Shown piece by piece: positions 7,058 through 14,575 of a stretch of 37,231 bases of DNA. Source of the DNA: Haliea sp041746975 (GTDB taxonomy: Bacteria; Pseudomonadota; Gammaproteobacteria; Pseudomonadales; Halieaceae); NCBI GenBank assembly GCA_041746975.1, contig JBGTGB010000275.1:1-37231 (forward strand). The letters run 5' to 3'. A model generated the notes under the pieces. That model made no database searches and was not told the origin of the DNA. It saw nothing but the letters and a program-made list of their open reading frames with translations. The translations under genes and the position numbers were made by a program. How positions within the stretch are numbered: position 1 is the first letter of the stretch; every line of letters begins with the position of its first letter.

Positions 7058-8640
7058 TAGCCCCGCTCGGCCGCCGCGCGCTGACGCAGCACGTTCTTCA
7101 GCACCTTGCCGCCGGCGTTCATTGGCAACTCGTCAACAATGCGCACCTGACGCGGGACCTTGTAATTGGCCATCTCCTCCCGCGCCCAGGCAATGACTGC
7201 CTGCTCGTCGAGTTCCGCGCCCGGCGCCGGTACGATCCAGGCGCAGGCGACCTCGCCCATACGTTCGTCCGGCACCCCGATCACTGCCGCCCGCGCTACG
7301 CCAGGCATGCTGTGCAACGTGTTTTCGATCTCCGCCGGGTAACAGTTAAAGCCGCCGACGATGAACATGTCCTTGATCCGGTCGGTGATGCGGACATAAC
7401 CGTCTTCGTCCATCACCCCCACGTCACCGGTCTGCAGCCAGCCGTCGGCGGTGATGGCGCGGGCGGTTTCGGCCGGGTCATCCAGATAACCCTGCATGAC
7501 GTTGTAACCGCGGCACCAGATCTCTCCCGCAGTGCCGGCAGGGACGGTATTGCCTTCTGCATCCACGCATTTCATCTCCACACCGGCCATGGCGCGGCCG
7601 GAGCTGTGCGAGATGCGCTCAGCGCTGTCCTCGGGGCGGCAAATGGAAATCACGCCGCAGGATTCGGTCAACCCGTAGGCGGTTACCACCACCTTGAAAC
7701 CCAGCTCGCCGCGCATCTTCTCGATCAGGGACACCGGCACCGGGGCGGCGCCGGTCACGGCTAGACGCAGGCTGGAGAGGTCGTACTCCCCGCGCCGTGG
7801 GTGGGCCAGCAGGGACTGGTAGATGGTGGGGGGGCCGGGAATCACCGATATCCGGTCGCGGTGGATCTGGGCCAGCACGGCGTCGAGATCGAACTGCTTG
7901 ACCGGCAGCATGCGAGCGCCGCGGATGATCGCCGCCAGCCACCCGGCCTTGTAGCCAAAGGAATGGAAGAACGGGTTGATAATAAGATAGTTGTCCTGCT
8001 CGGTAAGGCCGACGGTGTGGCCCCAGGTCTCGAAGGCGCGGATATTCTGGCCGTGGCTGGTGACCACACCCTTGGGCTGGCCGGTGGTACCGGAAGTAAA
8101 CAGGATATCCAGGGTATCCGTGGGGGTGAGCTGGTCGGCGCGAGCCTGGACATCTGCCGCGCTGACCCCGGCACCGCCTGCAATAAAGTCCGCCCAACAG
8201 CGGGTGCCTGAAGCTTCCCCCTCCAGCAGCACGATTTCCTCGAGGGCCGGCAGGTCCTGCCCCTGCAGCATCTGCGGGTACTGCATGCCGATGAACTCGG
8301 CGACGGTAAACAGCCAGCGGGCCCCACTGCGGCGCAGGATAAACCCGGCTTCGGCACCCTTCAGCCGGGTGTTCAGGGGCACCAGCACACCGCCGATGCT
8401 CTGGGCACCGATCGCTGCGACCACCCACTGCCAGATATTGGGGGCCCAGATGGCGATGCGTTCGCCCTGCTTGAGGCCGGCAGCCAGGAAAGCGCGCGCC
8501 GCCTCAATGCGGGCGGCGTCCAGTTCTGCGTAGGTTAGAGTGACGTCGCCGTCGATCATGGCGATATGATCCGGCAGGGCCTTCGCGGTGGCGGCGACTA
8601 CCTGAGGTAGAGTACGCTGTGGTGATTCAGTGTCGGACAT
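7057..8640 (-). CDS. fadD3: FadD3-like acyl-CoA synthetase (HIP-CoA ligase)
   Basis: 527-aa ANL-family acid:CoA ligase, ATG at 8640. The P-loop is LFTSGTTGQPKGV (about residue 185), the adenine-binding segment is TAYGLTESCG, the hinge region is GWLQTGDVGVMDEDGYVRITDR, and the A10 lysine is in NAGGKVLKN near the C-terminus. The segment DMFIVGGFNCYPAEIE is typical of the FadD3 branch. FadD3 activates HIP, the two-ring propanoate left after rings A and B of a steroid are removed, to HIP-CoA. It is the first gene of the nine-gene leftward run that carries ipdABC, which supports the substrate. There is no good Shine-Dalgarno sequence before the ATG, and an inverted repeat covers that position. General fatty-acid ligase is the alternative. 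Confidence 0.87.
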   Translation of the reverse strand: MSDTESPQRTLPQVVAATAKALPDHIAMIDGDVTLTYAELDAARIEAARAFLAAGLKQGERIAIWAPNIWQWVVAAIGAQSIGGVLVPLNTRLKGAEAGFILRRSGARWLFTVAEFIGMQYPQMLQGQDLPALEEIVLLEGEASGTRCWADFIAGGAGVSAADVQARADQLTPTDTLDILFTSGTTGQPKGVVTSHGQNIRAFETWGHTVGLTEQDNYLIINPFFHSFGYKAGWLAAIIRGARMLPVKQFDLDAVLAQIHRDRISVIPGPPTIYQSLLAHPRRGEYDLSSLRLAVTGAAPVPVSLIEKMRGELGFKVVVTAYGLTESCGVISICRPEDSAERISHSSGRAMAGVEMKCVDAEGNTVPAGTAGEIWCRGYNVMQGYLDDPAETARAITADGWLQTGDVGVMDEDGYVRITDRIKDMFIVGGFNCYPAEIENTLHSMPGVARAAVIGVPDERMGEVACAWIVPAPGAELDEQAVIAWAREEMANYKVPRQVRIVDELPMNAGGKVLKNVLRQRAAAERG

Positions 8641-8643
8641 GGC

Positions 8644-8674
8644 TGCAGGCGCAAAAGCTGGTCATGAGCCTGCA
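8644..8674. repeat. Inverted repeat over the fadD3 translation start region
   Basis: TGCAGGC (8644-8650) and GCCTGCA (8668-8674) form perfect 7-base arms separated by 17 bases. The inner arm ends 3 bases from the fadD3 ATG, so in the mRNA a hairpin would cover the place where a ribosome site should be. It could be a regulatory hairpin or an operator. Function is inferred only. Confidence 0.55.
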
Positions 8675-8707
8675 TGGTAGTCAGTGAACCCCGGAATGAC
8701 AACCGGG

Positions 8708-8739
8708 ATTCGTAGATATGCGGCCCTTAAGCTACGAAT
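8708..8739. repeat. Inverted repeat (candidate operator) upstream of the fadD3-ipd run
   Basis: ATTCGTAG (8708-8715) and CTACGAAT (8732-8739) are perfect 8-base arms, with 24 bases from arm start to arm start. They lie between the stop of the AlkK-like ligase (8751) and the fadD3 start (8640), in the position expected for the promoter of the steroid run. A smaller CCCGG/CCGGG pair sits directly beside it (8690-8707). No T-run follows, which argues against a simple terminator. Binding by one of the two downstream Lrp-family regulators is plausible but unproven. Confidence 0.55.
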
Positions 8740-8750
8740 AGTGCAATTAG

Positions 8751-10382
8751 TTATGAATCAGGGAAGCTATAGTCCTTGAACTGCTCGCGCAGGGACACCT
8801 TGTGGATCTTGCCGGTGGCACCGTGGGGCAGTTCGTCGACGAACTCCACCGCATCGGGCTTCCACCAGGTGGCTACCTTGCCTTCGAACCAGGACAGCAT
8901 CTCCTTCGCCTCAAGATCCTTGCCGTCGCCCTTGCGCACCACGATCAGCAGCGGCCGTTCGCTCCACTTGGGATGATAGTGGCCGATCACCGCGGCCTCG
9001 GCCACCTTGGGGTGACTCATGGCGACGTTTTCCAACTCGATGGACGAGATCCACTCTCCACCGGACTTGATCACATCCTTGGTGCGATCGGTGATCGCCA
9101 TGTAGCCCAGCGGGTCTATGGTTGCCACGTCACCGGTTTCAAACCAGCCCGATTCCGAGTGGGCACCGTCCGCCTCGCGCTGGAAATAGCCGGAGCAGAT
9201 CCAGGGGCCCCTTACCTTGAGTGAACCGTAGGCCTTGCCGTCCCAGGGCAGTTCAACACCCTCGTCGTCGACGATCTTCATCTCTACGCCGAAGATGGGC
9301 CGGCCTGCCTTCAGGCGCAGCTTTTTGTATTCCTCAGCGGTGTAGGAGTCCTTCTGGTCGGCGCTGGCATTGATACTGCCCAGTGGGCTCATCTCGGTCA
9401 TGCCCCAGCCGACGCGACTCTCGACACCATGGGCATCGAAACCTTCGGCAAGGGCCAGCGGGCAGGCAGCGCCGCCAACCACTATGCGCTTCAACGTATC
9501 CACTGTCTTGCCGGAGCTCTTAAGGTAAGCCAGCAGCGCCAGCCATACCGTCGGCACTCCCGCGGACAGGGTCACGCCCTCCTCGTTCATCAGGTTTGCC
9601 AAAGTTTCGCCGTCCCCCATCTTGTTGCCCGGGAACACCAGCTTGGACCCCGCCATGGGGCAGGAGTAGGGGTTACCCCAGGCGTTGACATGAAACATGG
9701 GCACGATGGGCAGGACCACGTCACTGGATGACAGGCCCATGGCGTCGGGCATCATGGTGGCGTAGGCATGCAACATGGTGGAGCGGTGGGAATACAGTAC
9801 GCCCTTGGGGTTTCCTGTGGTACCGGAGGTATAGCACAGGGCGCAGGCATCGCGCTCGTCCAGTTCCGGCCAGGCGAACTCCTCGCTGGCCCCGGCAATC
9901 AGAGTTTCATAGCAGAGCACATTGGTGAGCTTCGATGCCGGCATGTGGGCTTCGTCAGTCAGTACCACCCAGCCCGCAACATTCGGGCACTCCGGGGCCA
10001 GTTTTTCCGCTAGCGGCATGAAATCCGGGTCAAGAAAAATGTAGCGGTCGTCCGCGTGGTTGATGATGTAGACCAGCTGCTCTGGAAACAGACGCGGGTT
10101 GATGGTGTGACAAACGTAGCCGCTGCAGGCGGAACCGTAATAGGTCTCCAGGTGGCGATAGTCGTTCCAGGCCAGGGTGCCAATGCGATCTCCGCGGTCA
10201 AGGTCCCAGTCCGCCATGGCGTTGGCCAGCTTCCGAGTGCGTACAAAAGCTTCACGGTAGGTATAGCGGTGGCGCGGATTATCGCGGGTGACAGACACGA
10301 TCTCCTGGCTACCGTTAACGCGTTCAGCGTGGCGCATGATCTCGGTGATCAGCAGCGGCATATCCATCATCAAGCCTTGCAT
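8751..10382 (-). CDS. Medium/long-chain fatty acyl-CoA synthetase, AlkK-like
   Basis: 543-aa ANL-family ligase that activates a carboxylic acid with ATP and CoA. I set the start at ATG 10382 (MQGLMMDMPLLITEIM) because AGGAG lies 6 bases upstream; the open frame continues to 10691 but that part overlaps the divergent cardiolipin synthase gene and looks non-coding. Motifs: CYTSGTTGNPKGVLYSHRS (P-loop), GWGMTEMSPLG, GWFETGDVATIDPLGYMAITDRTKD split around the hinge, and the C-terminal lysine in GATGKIHK. The overall layout is that of AlkK/Thermus LC-FACS type enzymes. It precedes fadD3 by 110 bases on the same strand and may feed side-chain or alkanoic acids into beta-oxidation. The exact substrate cannot be read from the sequence. 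Confidence 0.88.
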   Translation of the reverse strand: MQGLMMDMPLLITEIMRHAERVNGSQEIVSVTRDNPRHRYTYREAFVRTRKLANAMADWDLDRGDRIGTLAWNDYRHLETYYGSACSGYVCHTINPRLFPEQLVYIINHADDRYIFLDPDFMPLAEKLAPECPNVAGWVVLTDEAHMPASKLTNVLCYETLIAGASEEFAWPELDERDACALCYTSGTTGNPKGVLYSHRSTMLHAYATMMPDAMGLSSSDVVLPIVPMFHVNAWGNPYSCPMAGSKLVFPGNKMGDGETLANLMNEEGVTLSAGVPTVWLALLAYLKSSGKTVDTLKRIVVGGAACPLALAEGFDAHGVESRVGWGMTEMSPLGSINASADQKDSYTAEEYKKLRLKAGRPIFGVEMKIVDDEGVELPWDGKAYGSLKVRGPWICSGYFQREADGAHSESGWFETGDVATIDPLGYMAITDRTKDVIKSGGEWISSIELENVAMSHPKVAEAAVIGHYHPKWSERPLLIVVRKGDGKDLEAKEMLSWFEGKVATWWKPDAVEFVDELPHGATGKIHKVSLREQFKDYSFPDS

Positions 10383-10421
10383 GGCGTACTCCTGTTGTGG
10401 TGACACATTATTGTCTCCAGC

Positions 10422-10427
10422 ATTGTA
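10422..10427 (-). promoter_or_regulatory. Possible -10 element for the AlkK-like ligase gene
   Basis: TACAAT reads on the minus strand 40 bases upstream of the ATG at 10382, in the 164-base divergent gap shared with cls. No convincing -35 hexamer is found at 16-18 bases, so this is a weak call. Confidence 0.25.
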
Positions 10428-10510
10428 ACGGCTTGCCCGCTTTTTGCTATTCCCCAGGGGGGCCGGCGCACACTCTCCGGTTGGATTTCCGGTTCGCGCC
10501 CGCAGGGGGC

Positions 10511-10516
10511 TACAAT
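10511..10516 (+). promoter_or_regulatory. Possible -10 element for cardiolipin synthase
   Basis: TACAAT lies 31 bases before the cls ATG at 10547. The -35 region is GC-rich and poor (TTCCGG at best), so an activator or another promoter may be needed. Weak call. Confidence 0.25.
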
Positions 10517-10546
10517 CAGCCCAGCCAACACCACCAGAGCAAGGCC

Positions 10547-12028
10547 ATGGATGTGGATCGAATAGTAACGGACTTGCTGCGGCTGCTGGGGGAACCACTC
10601 TTGCAGTTGGCGCTGGGCGCGCTGTACCTGGCGATTGCGCTACTGACCGCGGTTCACGCCATGCTCTACAAGCGTGACTCCCGCGCCGCAATGAGCTGGA
10701 TTGCGGTGACCCTGCTATTTCCCCTGCTGGGACCGGCGCTGTACTACATGTTCGGGATCAACCGCGTGCGCAGCCAGGCGCACAAGCTCAGTGGGCAGCA
10801 GCTGCCGTTGCTGCAGGTTGGTCACGAGCGCGGCCTGATGACGGCGGATAACACCGGCATTCCCGCGGGCCTGAACAGCGAACTGCGGCCCTTCGCCCGG
10901 GTCTCGGGTCGCGTGACTCCCCAGCCCCTCGTCGCCGGCAATCAGGTGCTTACCCTGCACAATGGCGAGGAAGCCTACCCTGCCATGCTCGCGGCTATCG
11001 CCGGCGCCCAGCAGCGCGTTCTGCTGTGCAGCTACATTTTTGAATCAGATCTCATTGGCCGGCAGTTCGTGGCGGCGCTCAAAGCAGCCCATGAGCGTGG
11101 TGTCGAGGTGCGGGTACTGGTGGACGGTTTCGGCGAGCTCTACTCCTGGCCGCGGATCGGACGCCTGCTGCGCCGGGCAGGGCTCACGGCGGCCCGTTTC
11201 CTGCCGCCGCGCCTGCTGCCACCGTCACTGTCGCTGAATCTGCGCAATCACCGCAAGATCCTGCTGGTGGATGACCGGGAGGCCTTCACCGGCGGCATGA
11301 ACATCGGCGACCGCCACATGCTGACGTCGGATTCCAGCAAGCACGCCGCGGACCTGCATTTTCGCGTTCAGGGGCCAATCCTCGCTCAGCTGGAGAAGGT
11401 ATTCCTCGGTGACTGGCGCGTCGCCTCCGGAGAACAGATGCCGCCCCTGTGCGGGAATATCGAGCCGCTTACAGAGGGCGCAGTCTTCTGTCGCTGCATC
11501 AGCGACGGCCCCGGCGATGACCTGGACAAGATCTCAATGACCCTGATGGGCGCTATTTCCTGCGCCCGGAAAGAGATACTGATCATCACGCCCTACTTCC
11601 TGCCGTCGCGGGAGATGGTTGCCAGCCTGCAATCGGCGGCCTTGCGCGGAGTGCGGGTGATAATCCTGCTGCCAGCGCACAACAATCTGCCCTTTGTGCA
11701 TTGGGCCTCCCGCAACCTGCTGTGGGAACTCCTGCTCTACGATGTCGAAATCCGCTATCAACCGCCGCCTTTCTCCCACGCCAAAGTGTTCGTAGTGGAT
11801 GAGTGCTACGCTCAGGTGGGTTCAGCCAACCTGGATCCGCGCAGCCTGCGGCTGAATTTTGAGCTCAATCTGGAGCTGTTCTCCGGCGAGAGCGTGCTAC
11901 AACTGGCGCGGGCGGTACACAGCCGCTACCAGCTTTCGACGCCCGTCACCCTCAAGGAACTGGACGAACGTTCCCTGCCGGTGCGGCTGCGGGACGCCTT
12001 TTTCTGGCTGTTTCAGCCCTACCTGTAG
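10547..12028 (+). CDS. cls: Cardiolipin synthase (phospholipase D superfamily)
   Basis: 493-aa membrane protein that joins phosphatidylglycerol units into cardiolipin. I start it at ATG 10547 (MDVDRIVTDLL), just after GAGCAAGG; the frame is open further upstream, but that part overlaps the divergent promoter region. Two N-terminal transmembrane segments (about residues 15-36 and 48-67) are followed by two PLD domains. The HxKxxxxD motifs are HRKILLVDD starting at residue 235 and HAKVFVVDE starting at residue 411, each followed by the expected GGMNIG and GSANLDPRS. Length and TM layout fit ClsA-type enzymes. It is monocistronic or leads into the symporter genes 43 bases later; a functional link to them is not evident. 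Confidence 0.93.
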   Translation: MDVDRIVTDLLRLLGEPLLQLALGALYLAIALLTAVHAMLYKRDSRAAMSWIAVTLLFPLLGPALYYMFGINRVRSQAHKLSGQQLPLLQVGHERGLMTADNTGIPAGLNSELRPFARVSGRVTPQPLVAGNQVLTLHNGEEAYPAMLAAIAGAQQRVLLCSYIFESDLIGRQFVAALKAAHERGVEVRVLVDGFGELYSWPRIGRLLRRAGLTAARFLPPRLLPPSLSLNLRNHRKILLVDDREAFTGGMNIGDRHMLTSDSSKHAADLHFRVQGPILAQLEKVFLGDWRVASGEQMPPLCGNIEPLTEGAVFCRCISDGPGDDLDKISMTLMGAISCARKEILIITPYFLPSREMVASLQSAALRGVRVIILLPAHNNLPFVHWASRNLLWELLLYDVEIRYQPPPFSHAKVFVVDECYAQVGSANLDPRSLRLNFELNLELFSGESVLQLARAVHSRYQLSTPVTLKELDERSLPVRLRDAFFWLFQPYL

Positions 12029-12071
12029 CCATGCCGGCTGCAACAAATAAAACCACGAATGGAGAGTCCCT

Positions 12072-12338
12072 ATGTCACGTTTAACCGAGGCCCAGGCGCT
12101 GGCCTATTGGCGCCGCAATCTCGCCCTGATGTTCAAGCTGCTGGTGATCTGGTTTGTGGTGAGTTTCGGCTGCGGCATCCTGTTTGTCGACGTACTCAAC
12201 CAGATCCAGATTGGCGGCTACAAGCTCGGGTTCTGGTTCGCCCAGCAGGGTTCCATCTATGTGTTTGTCGTATTGATCTTCTACTACACGCGCAGGATGG
12301 CGAAGCTCGATCGCGAATTCAACGTAGAAGAAGAATAG
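12072..12338 (+). CDS. DUF4212 small subunit of sodium:solute symporter
   Basis: 88-aa membrane protein with two transmembrane segments (about residues 20-42 and 55-76) and charged ends. ATG at 12072 is preceded by GGAGAG with 5-base spacing. The N-terminal AYWRRNLALMFKLLVIWF and the YYTRRMAKLD tail are typical of the DUF4212/sodium-symporter small-subunit family, which is almost always found directly before an ActP-like symporter, as here (10-base gap). It probably forms part of the transporter. Its precise role is unknown. Confidence 0.88.
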   Translation: MSRLTEAQALAYWRRNLALMFKLLVIWFVVSFGCGILFVDVLNQIQIGGYKLGFWFAQQGSIYVFVVLIFYYTRRMAKLDREFNVEEE

Positions 12339-12348
12339 GGGCCGGATA

Positions 12349-14079
12349 ATGGAACTGCGAACACTGACTTACCTGGTGGTTGGCGCGAGCTTCGCGCTAT
12401 ACATCGGGATTGCGATCTGGGCACGGGCCGGTTCCACCAAAGACTTCTACATCGCTGGCGGCGGCGTGCACCCGGTCGCCAATGGCATGGCGACTGCGGC
12501 AGACTGGATGTCTGCCGCCTCATTCATCTCCATGGCGGGAATGATCGCCTTCATGGGTTATGGCGGCTCCGTTTTCCTGATGGGCTGGACCGGTGGCTTT
12601 GTCATCCTGGCGATGCTTCTCGCTCCCTACCTGCGCAAGTATGGCAAGTTCACGGTGCCTGAGTTCATCGGCGACCGCTTCTATTCGAAAGCTGCACGTG
12701 CGGTCGCAGTCGTCTGCCTGATCATCTGCTCCGTGACCTACGTCATCGGCCAGATGAAGGGCATTGGCGTGGCCTTCTCCCGTTTCCTGGAAGTGGACTA
12801 TGGCACCGGCCTGCTGGTCGGCATGGCCATCGTCTTTTTCTACGCGGTACTCGGCGGCATGAAGGGCATTACCTACACCCAGATAGCCCAGTACTGCGTG
12901 CTGATCATGGCCTACACCATTCCGGCGATCTTCATCAGCCTGAACCTGACCGGGAACCCCTTCCCGCAGCTCGGCCTGGGCAGCACCCTGGTAGGTACGG
13001 ATACCTACCTGCTGGACAAGCTGGACCAGATGGTGATGGAGCTTGGGTTTCACGAATACACCACGGACTTTCGCCTCAGTGGCCTGAACATGTTCGCCTA
13101 CACGGCTTCGCTGATGATCGGTACCGCGGGTCTGCCGCACGTGATCATTCGCTTCTTCACGGTGCCCAAGGTGCGCGATGCGCGCAGCTCAGCGGGCTGG
13201 GCACTGCTGTTCATCGCCATTCTCTACACCACGGCTCCGGCTGTCGCGGGCATGGCCAGGCTGAACCTGATGCAGACCATTGAGCCGACACCTGGCGAGT
13301 ACCTGGTTTATGATGAGCGCCCGGAGTGGTTCCGCAATTGGGAAACCACCGGACTGCTGGCGTTCGAGGACAAGAACGGCGATGGCCGCATTCAGTACAG
13401 CGCCGACCCGCAAACCAACGAAATGGTTACCGTGGACAACGACATCATGGTCCTGGCCAACCCGGAAATCGCCCAGCTGCCCAACTGGGTCATTGCCCTG
13501 GTGGCAGCGGGTGGCCTGGCAGCAGCGCTGTCCACGGCCGCGGGGCTGTTGCTGGCCATCGCCTCGGCCATCTCCCACGACCTGCTGAAAGGCATGATCG
13601 CGCCCGGCATTTCCGAGCGCGCTGAACTGCGGGCCAGCCGCGTTGCCATGGCCGCGGCCATCGCCGGCGCCGGCTATCTGGGGTTCAATCCGCCGGGATT
13701 TGCCGCCGGCACCGTCGCGCTGGCCTTCGGCCTCGCAGCGTCCTCGATCTTCCCGGCCCTGATGATGGGGATCTTCTCCAAGCGCACCACCAAGGAGGGA
13801 GCAATCGCCGGCATGGTGGCCGGGATCGGAGTCACCCTGTTCTACGTGTTCCAGCACATGGGTATCATGTTCATACCCTCTACCGCGTTCCTCGGTGACA
13901 TGCCCCCCAACTGGTTCCTGGGCATTGAACCCAACGCCTTCGGTGCGGTGGGCGCGGTGGTGAACTTCGCAGTCGCCCTGCTGGTCAGCCGGGTCACCAG
14001 TGCGCCGCCGGCGTCGGTGCAGGAGTTGGTAGAGCATATCCGGGTGCCGGCGGGTGCCACTGCCGCCCACGACCACTGA
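12349..14079 (+). CDS. Sodium:solute symporter, acetate/short-chain acid type (ActP-like)
   Basis: 576-aa SSS-family transporter with about 13 hydrophobic segments. ATG at 12349 follows the DUF4212 gene. Family features include the N-terminal DFYIAGGGVHPVANGMATA substrate/sodium region, AADWMSAASFISMAG, and PHVIIRFFTVPKVRDAR in the middle. It belongs to the large-subunit type that pairs with DUF4212. A hydrophilic insert around residues 310-365 contains DKNGDGRI (residues 341-348), which looks like an EF-hand calcium loop. With acs converging from the other side of the cluster, sodium-driven acetate or propionate uptake is the likely job. Specificity is inferred from context. Confidence 0.9.
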   Translation: MELRTLTYLVVGASFALYIGIAIWARAGSTKDFYIAGGGVHPVANGMATAADWMSAASFISMAGMIAFMGYGGSVFLMGWTGGFVILAMLLAPYLRKYGKFTVPEFIGDRFYSKAARAVAVVCLIICSVTYVIGQMKGIGVAFSRFLEVDYGTGLLVGMAIVFFYAVLGGMKGITYTQIAQYCVLIMAYTIPAIFISLNLTGNPFPQLGLGSTLVGTDTYLLDKLDQMVMELGFHEYTTDFRLSGLNMFAYTASLMIGTAGLPHVIIRFFTVPKVRDARSSAGWALLFIAILYTTAPAVAGMARLNLMQTIEPTPGEYLVYDERPEWFRNWETTGLLAFEDKNGDGRIQYSADPQTNEMVTVDNDIMVLANPEIAQLPNWVIALVAAGGLAAALSTAAGLLLAIASAISHDLLKGMIAPGISERAELRASRVAMAAAIAGAGYLGFNPPGFAAGTVALAFGLAASSIFPALMMGIFSKRTTKEGAIAGMVAGIGVTLFYVFQHMGIMFIPSTAFLGDMPPNWFLGIEPNAFGAVGAVVNFAVALLVSRVTSAPPASVQELVEHIRVPAGATAAHDH

Positions 14080-14096
14080 GAACAGGAGAAACGCCG

Positions 14097-14573
14097 ATGT
14101 TCAGCAATCGCCACGTCATCATCGCACTACTGGTGGCGCCATTGCTGTCCATCGGCGCCTGGTTCGCAGTCGGCAACTTTGTAGGCGAGACTCCCAGCCC
14201 CGCCGAAGCGGGGCACGACTACCCGCTGCTGGCGAAAAGCAACTGCCGTTACGACAGCGGCCGCTGCGAGCTCACCAATGGCGACCTGACCCTGTCCGTC
14301 GAGGCAGTACCTGCGGGATCTGGCTGGCAGCTGCGAGTGATGGCGACACATCAGTTGCAAGGTGTGCTGCTCGCGGTTGACGAACACGGACAATCGGGAC
14401 AACCGCGCGCCCTGCACACAGGCTCCGATGGCGCGAAGGAGTGGCTGCTGGACCTGCCTGCTTTACCCGCCGAAGGCGCACGCCTGCAGCTGGTGGCTGC
14501 AGCAGGCGACAGCCGCTACTACGCGGATACCGCGTCTGACTTTCTCCAGCGCTACCGCCAACCGGGGTCCTGA
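14097..14573 (+). CDS. Unrecognised single-pass membrane-anchored protein
   Basis: 158-aa protein I do not recognise. ATG at 14097 is preceded by AGGAG with 8-base spacing. One hydrophobic segment (residues about 7-27) is followed by a soluble region that is probably periplasmic, with two cysteines (50 and 57) close enough to form a disulfide or metal site. The remainder reads like a small beta-rich domain. It is sandwiched between the symporter (17-base gap) and the DUF294/CBS gene (2-base gap), so it belongs to that operon and may be an accessory to transport or sensing. No function is claimed. Confidence 0.7.
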   Translation: MFSNRHVIIALLVAPLLSIGAWFAVGNFVGETPSPAEAGHDYPLLAKSNCRYDSGRCELTNGDLTLSVEAVPAGSGWQLRVMATHQLQGVLLAVDEHGQSGQPRALHTGSDGAKEWLLDLPALPAEGARLQLVAAAGDSRYYADTASDFLQRYRQPGS

Positions 14574-14575
14574 CC

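Noticed and set aside
8690..8739. Rho-independent terminator after the AlkK-like ligase
   Set aside because: The repeats have long loops or short stems and no T-run follows on the minus strand.
10383..10691. N-terminal extension of the AlkK-like ligase
   Set aside because: It overlaps the divergent cls gene and its promoter region, is unlike ligases, and ATG 10382 has a good ribosome site.
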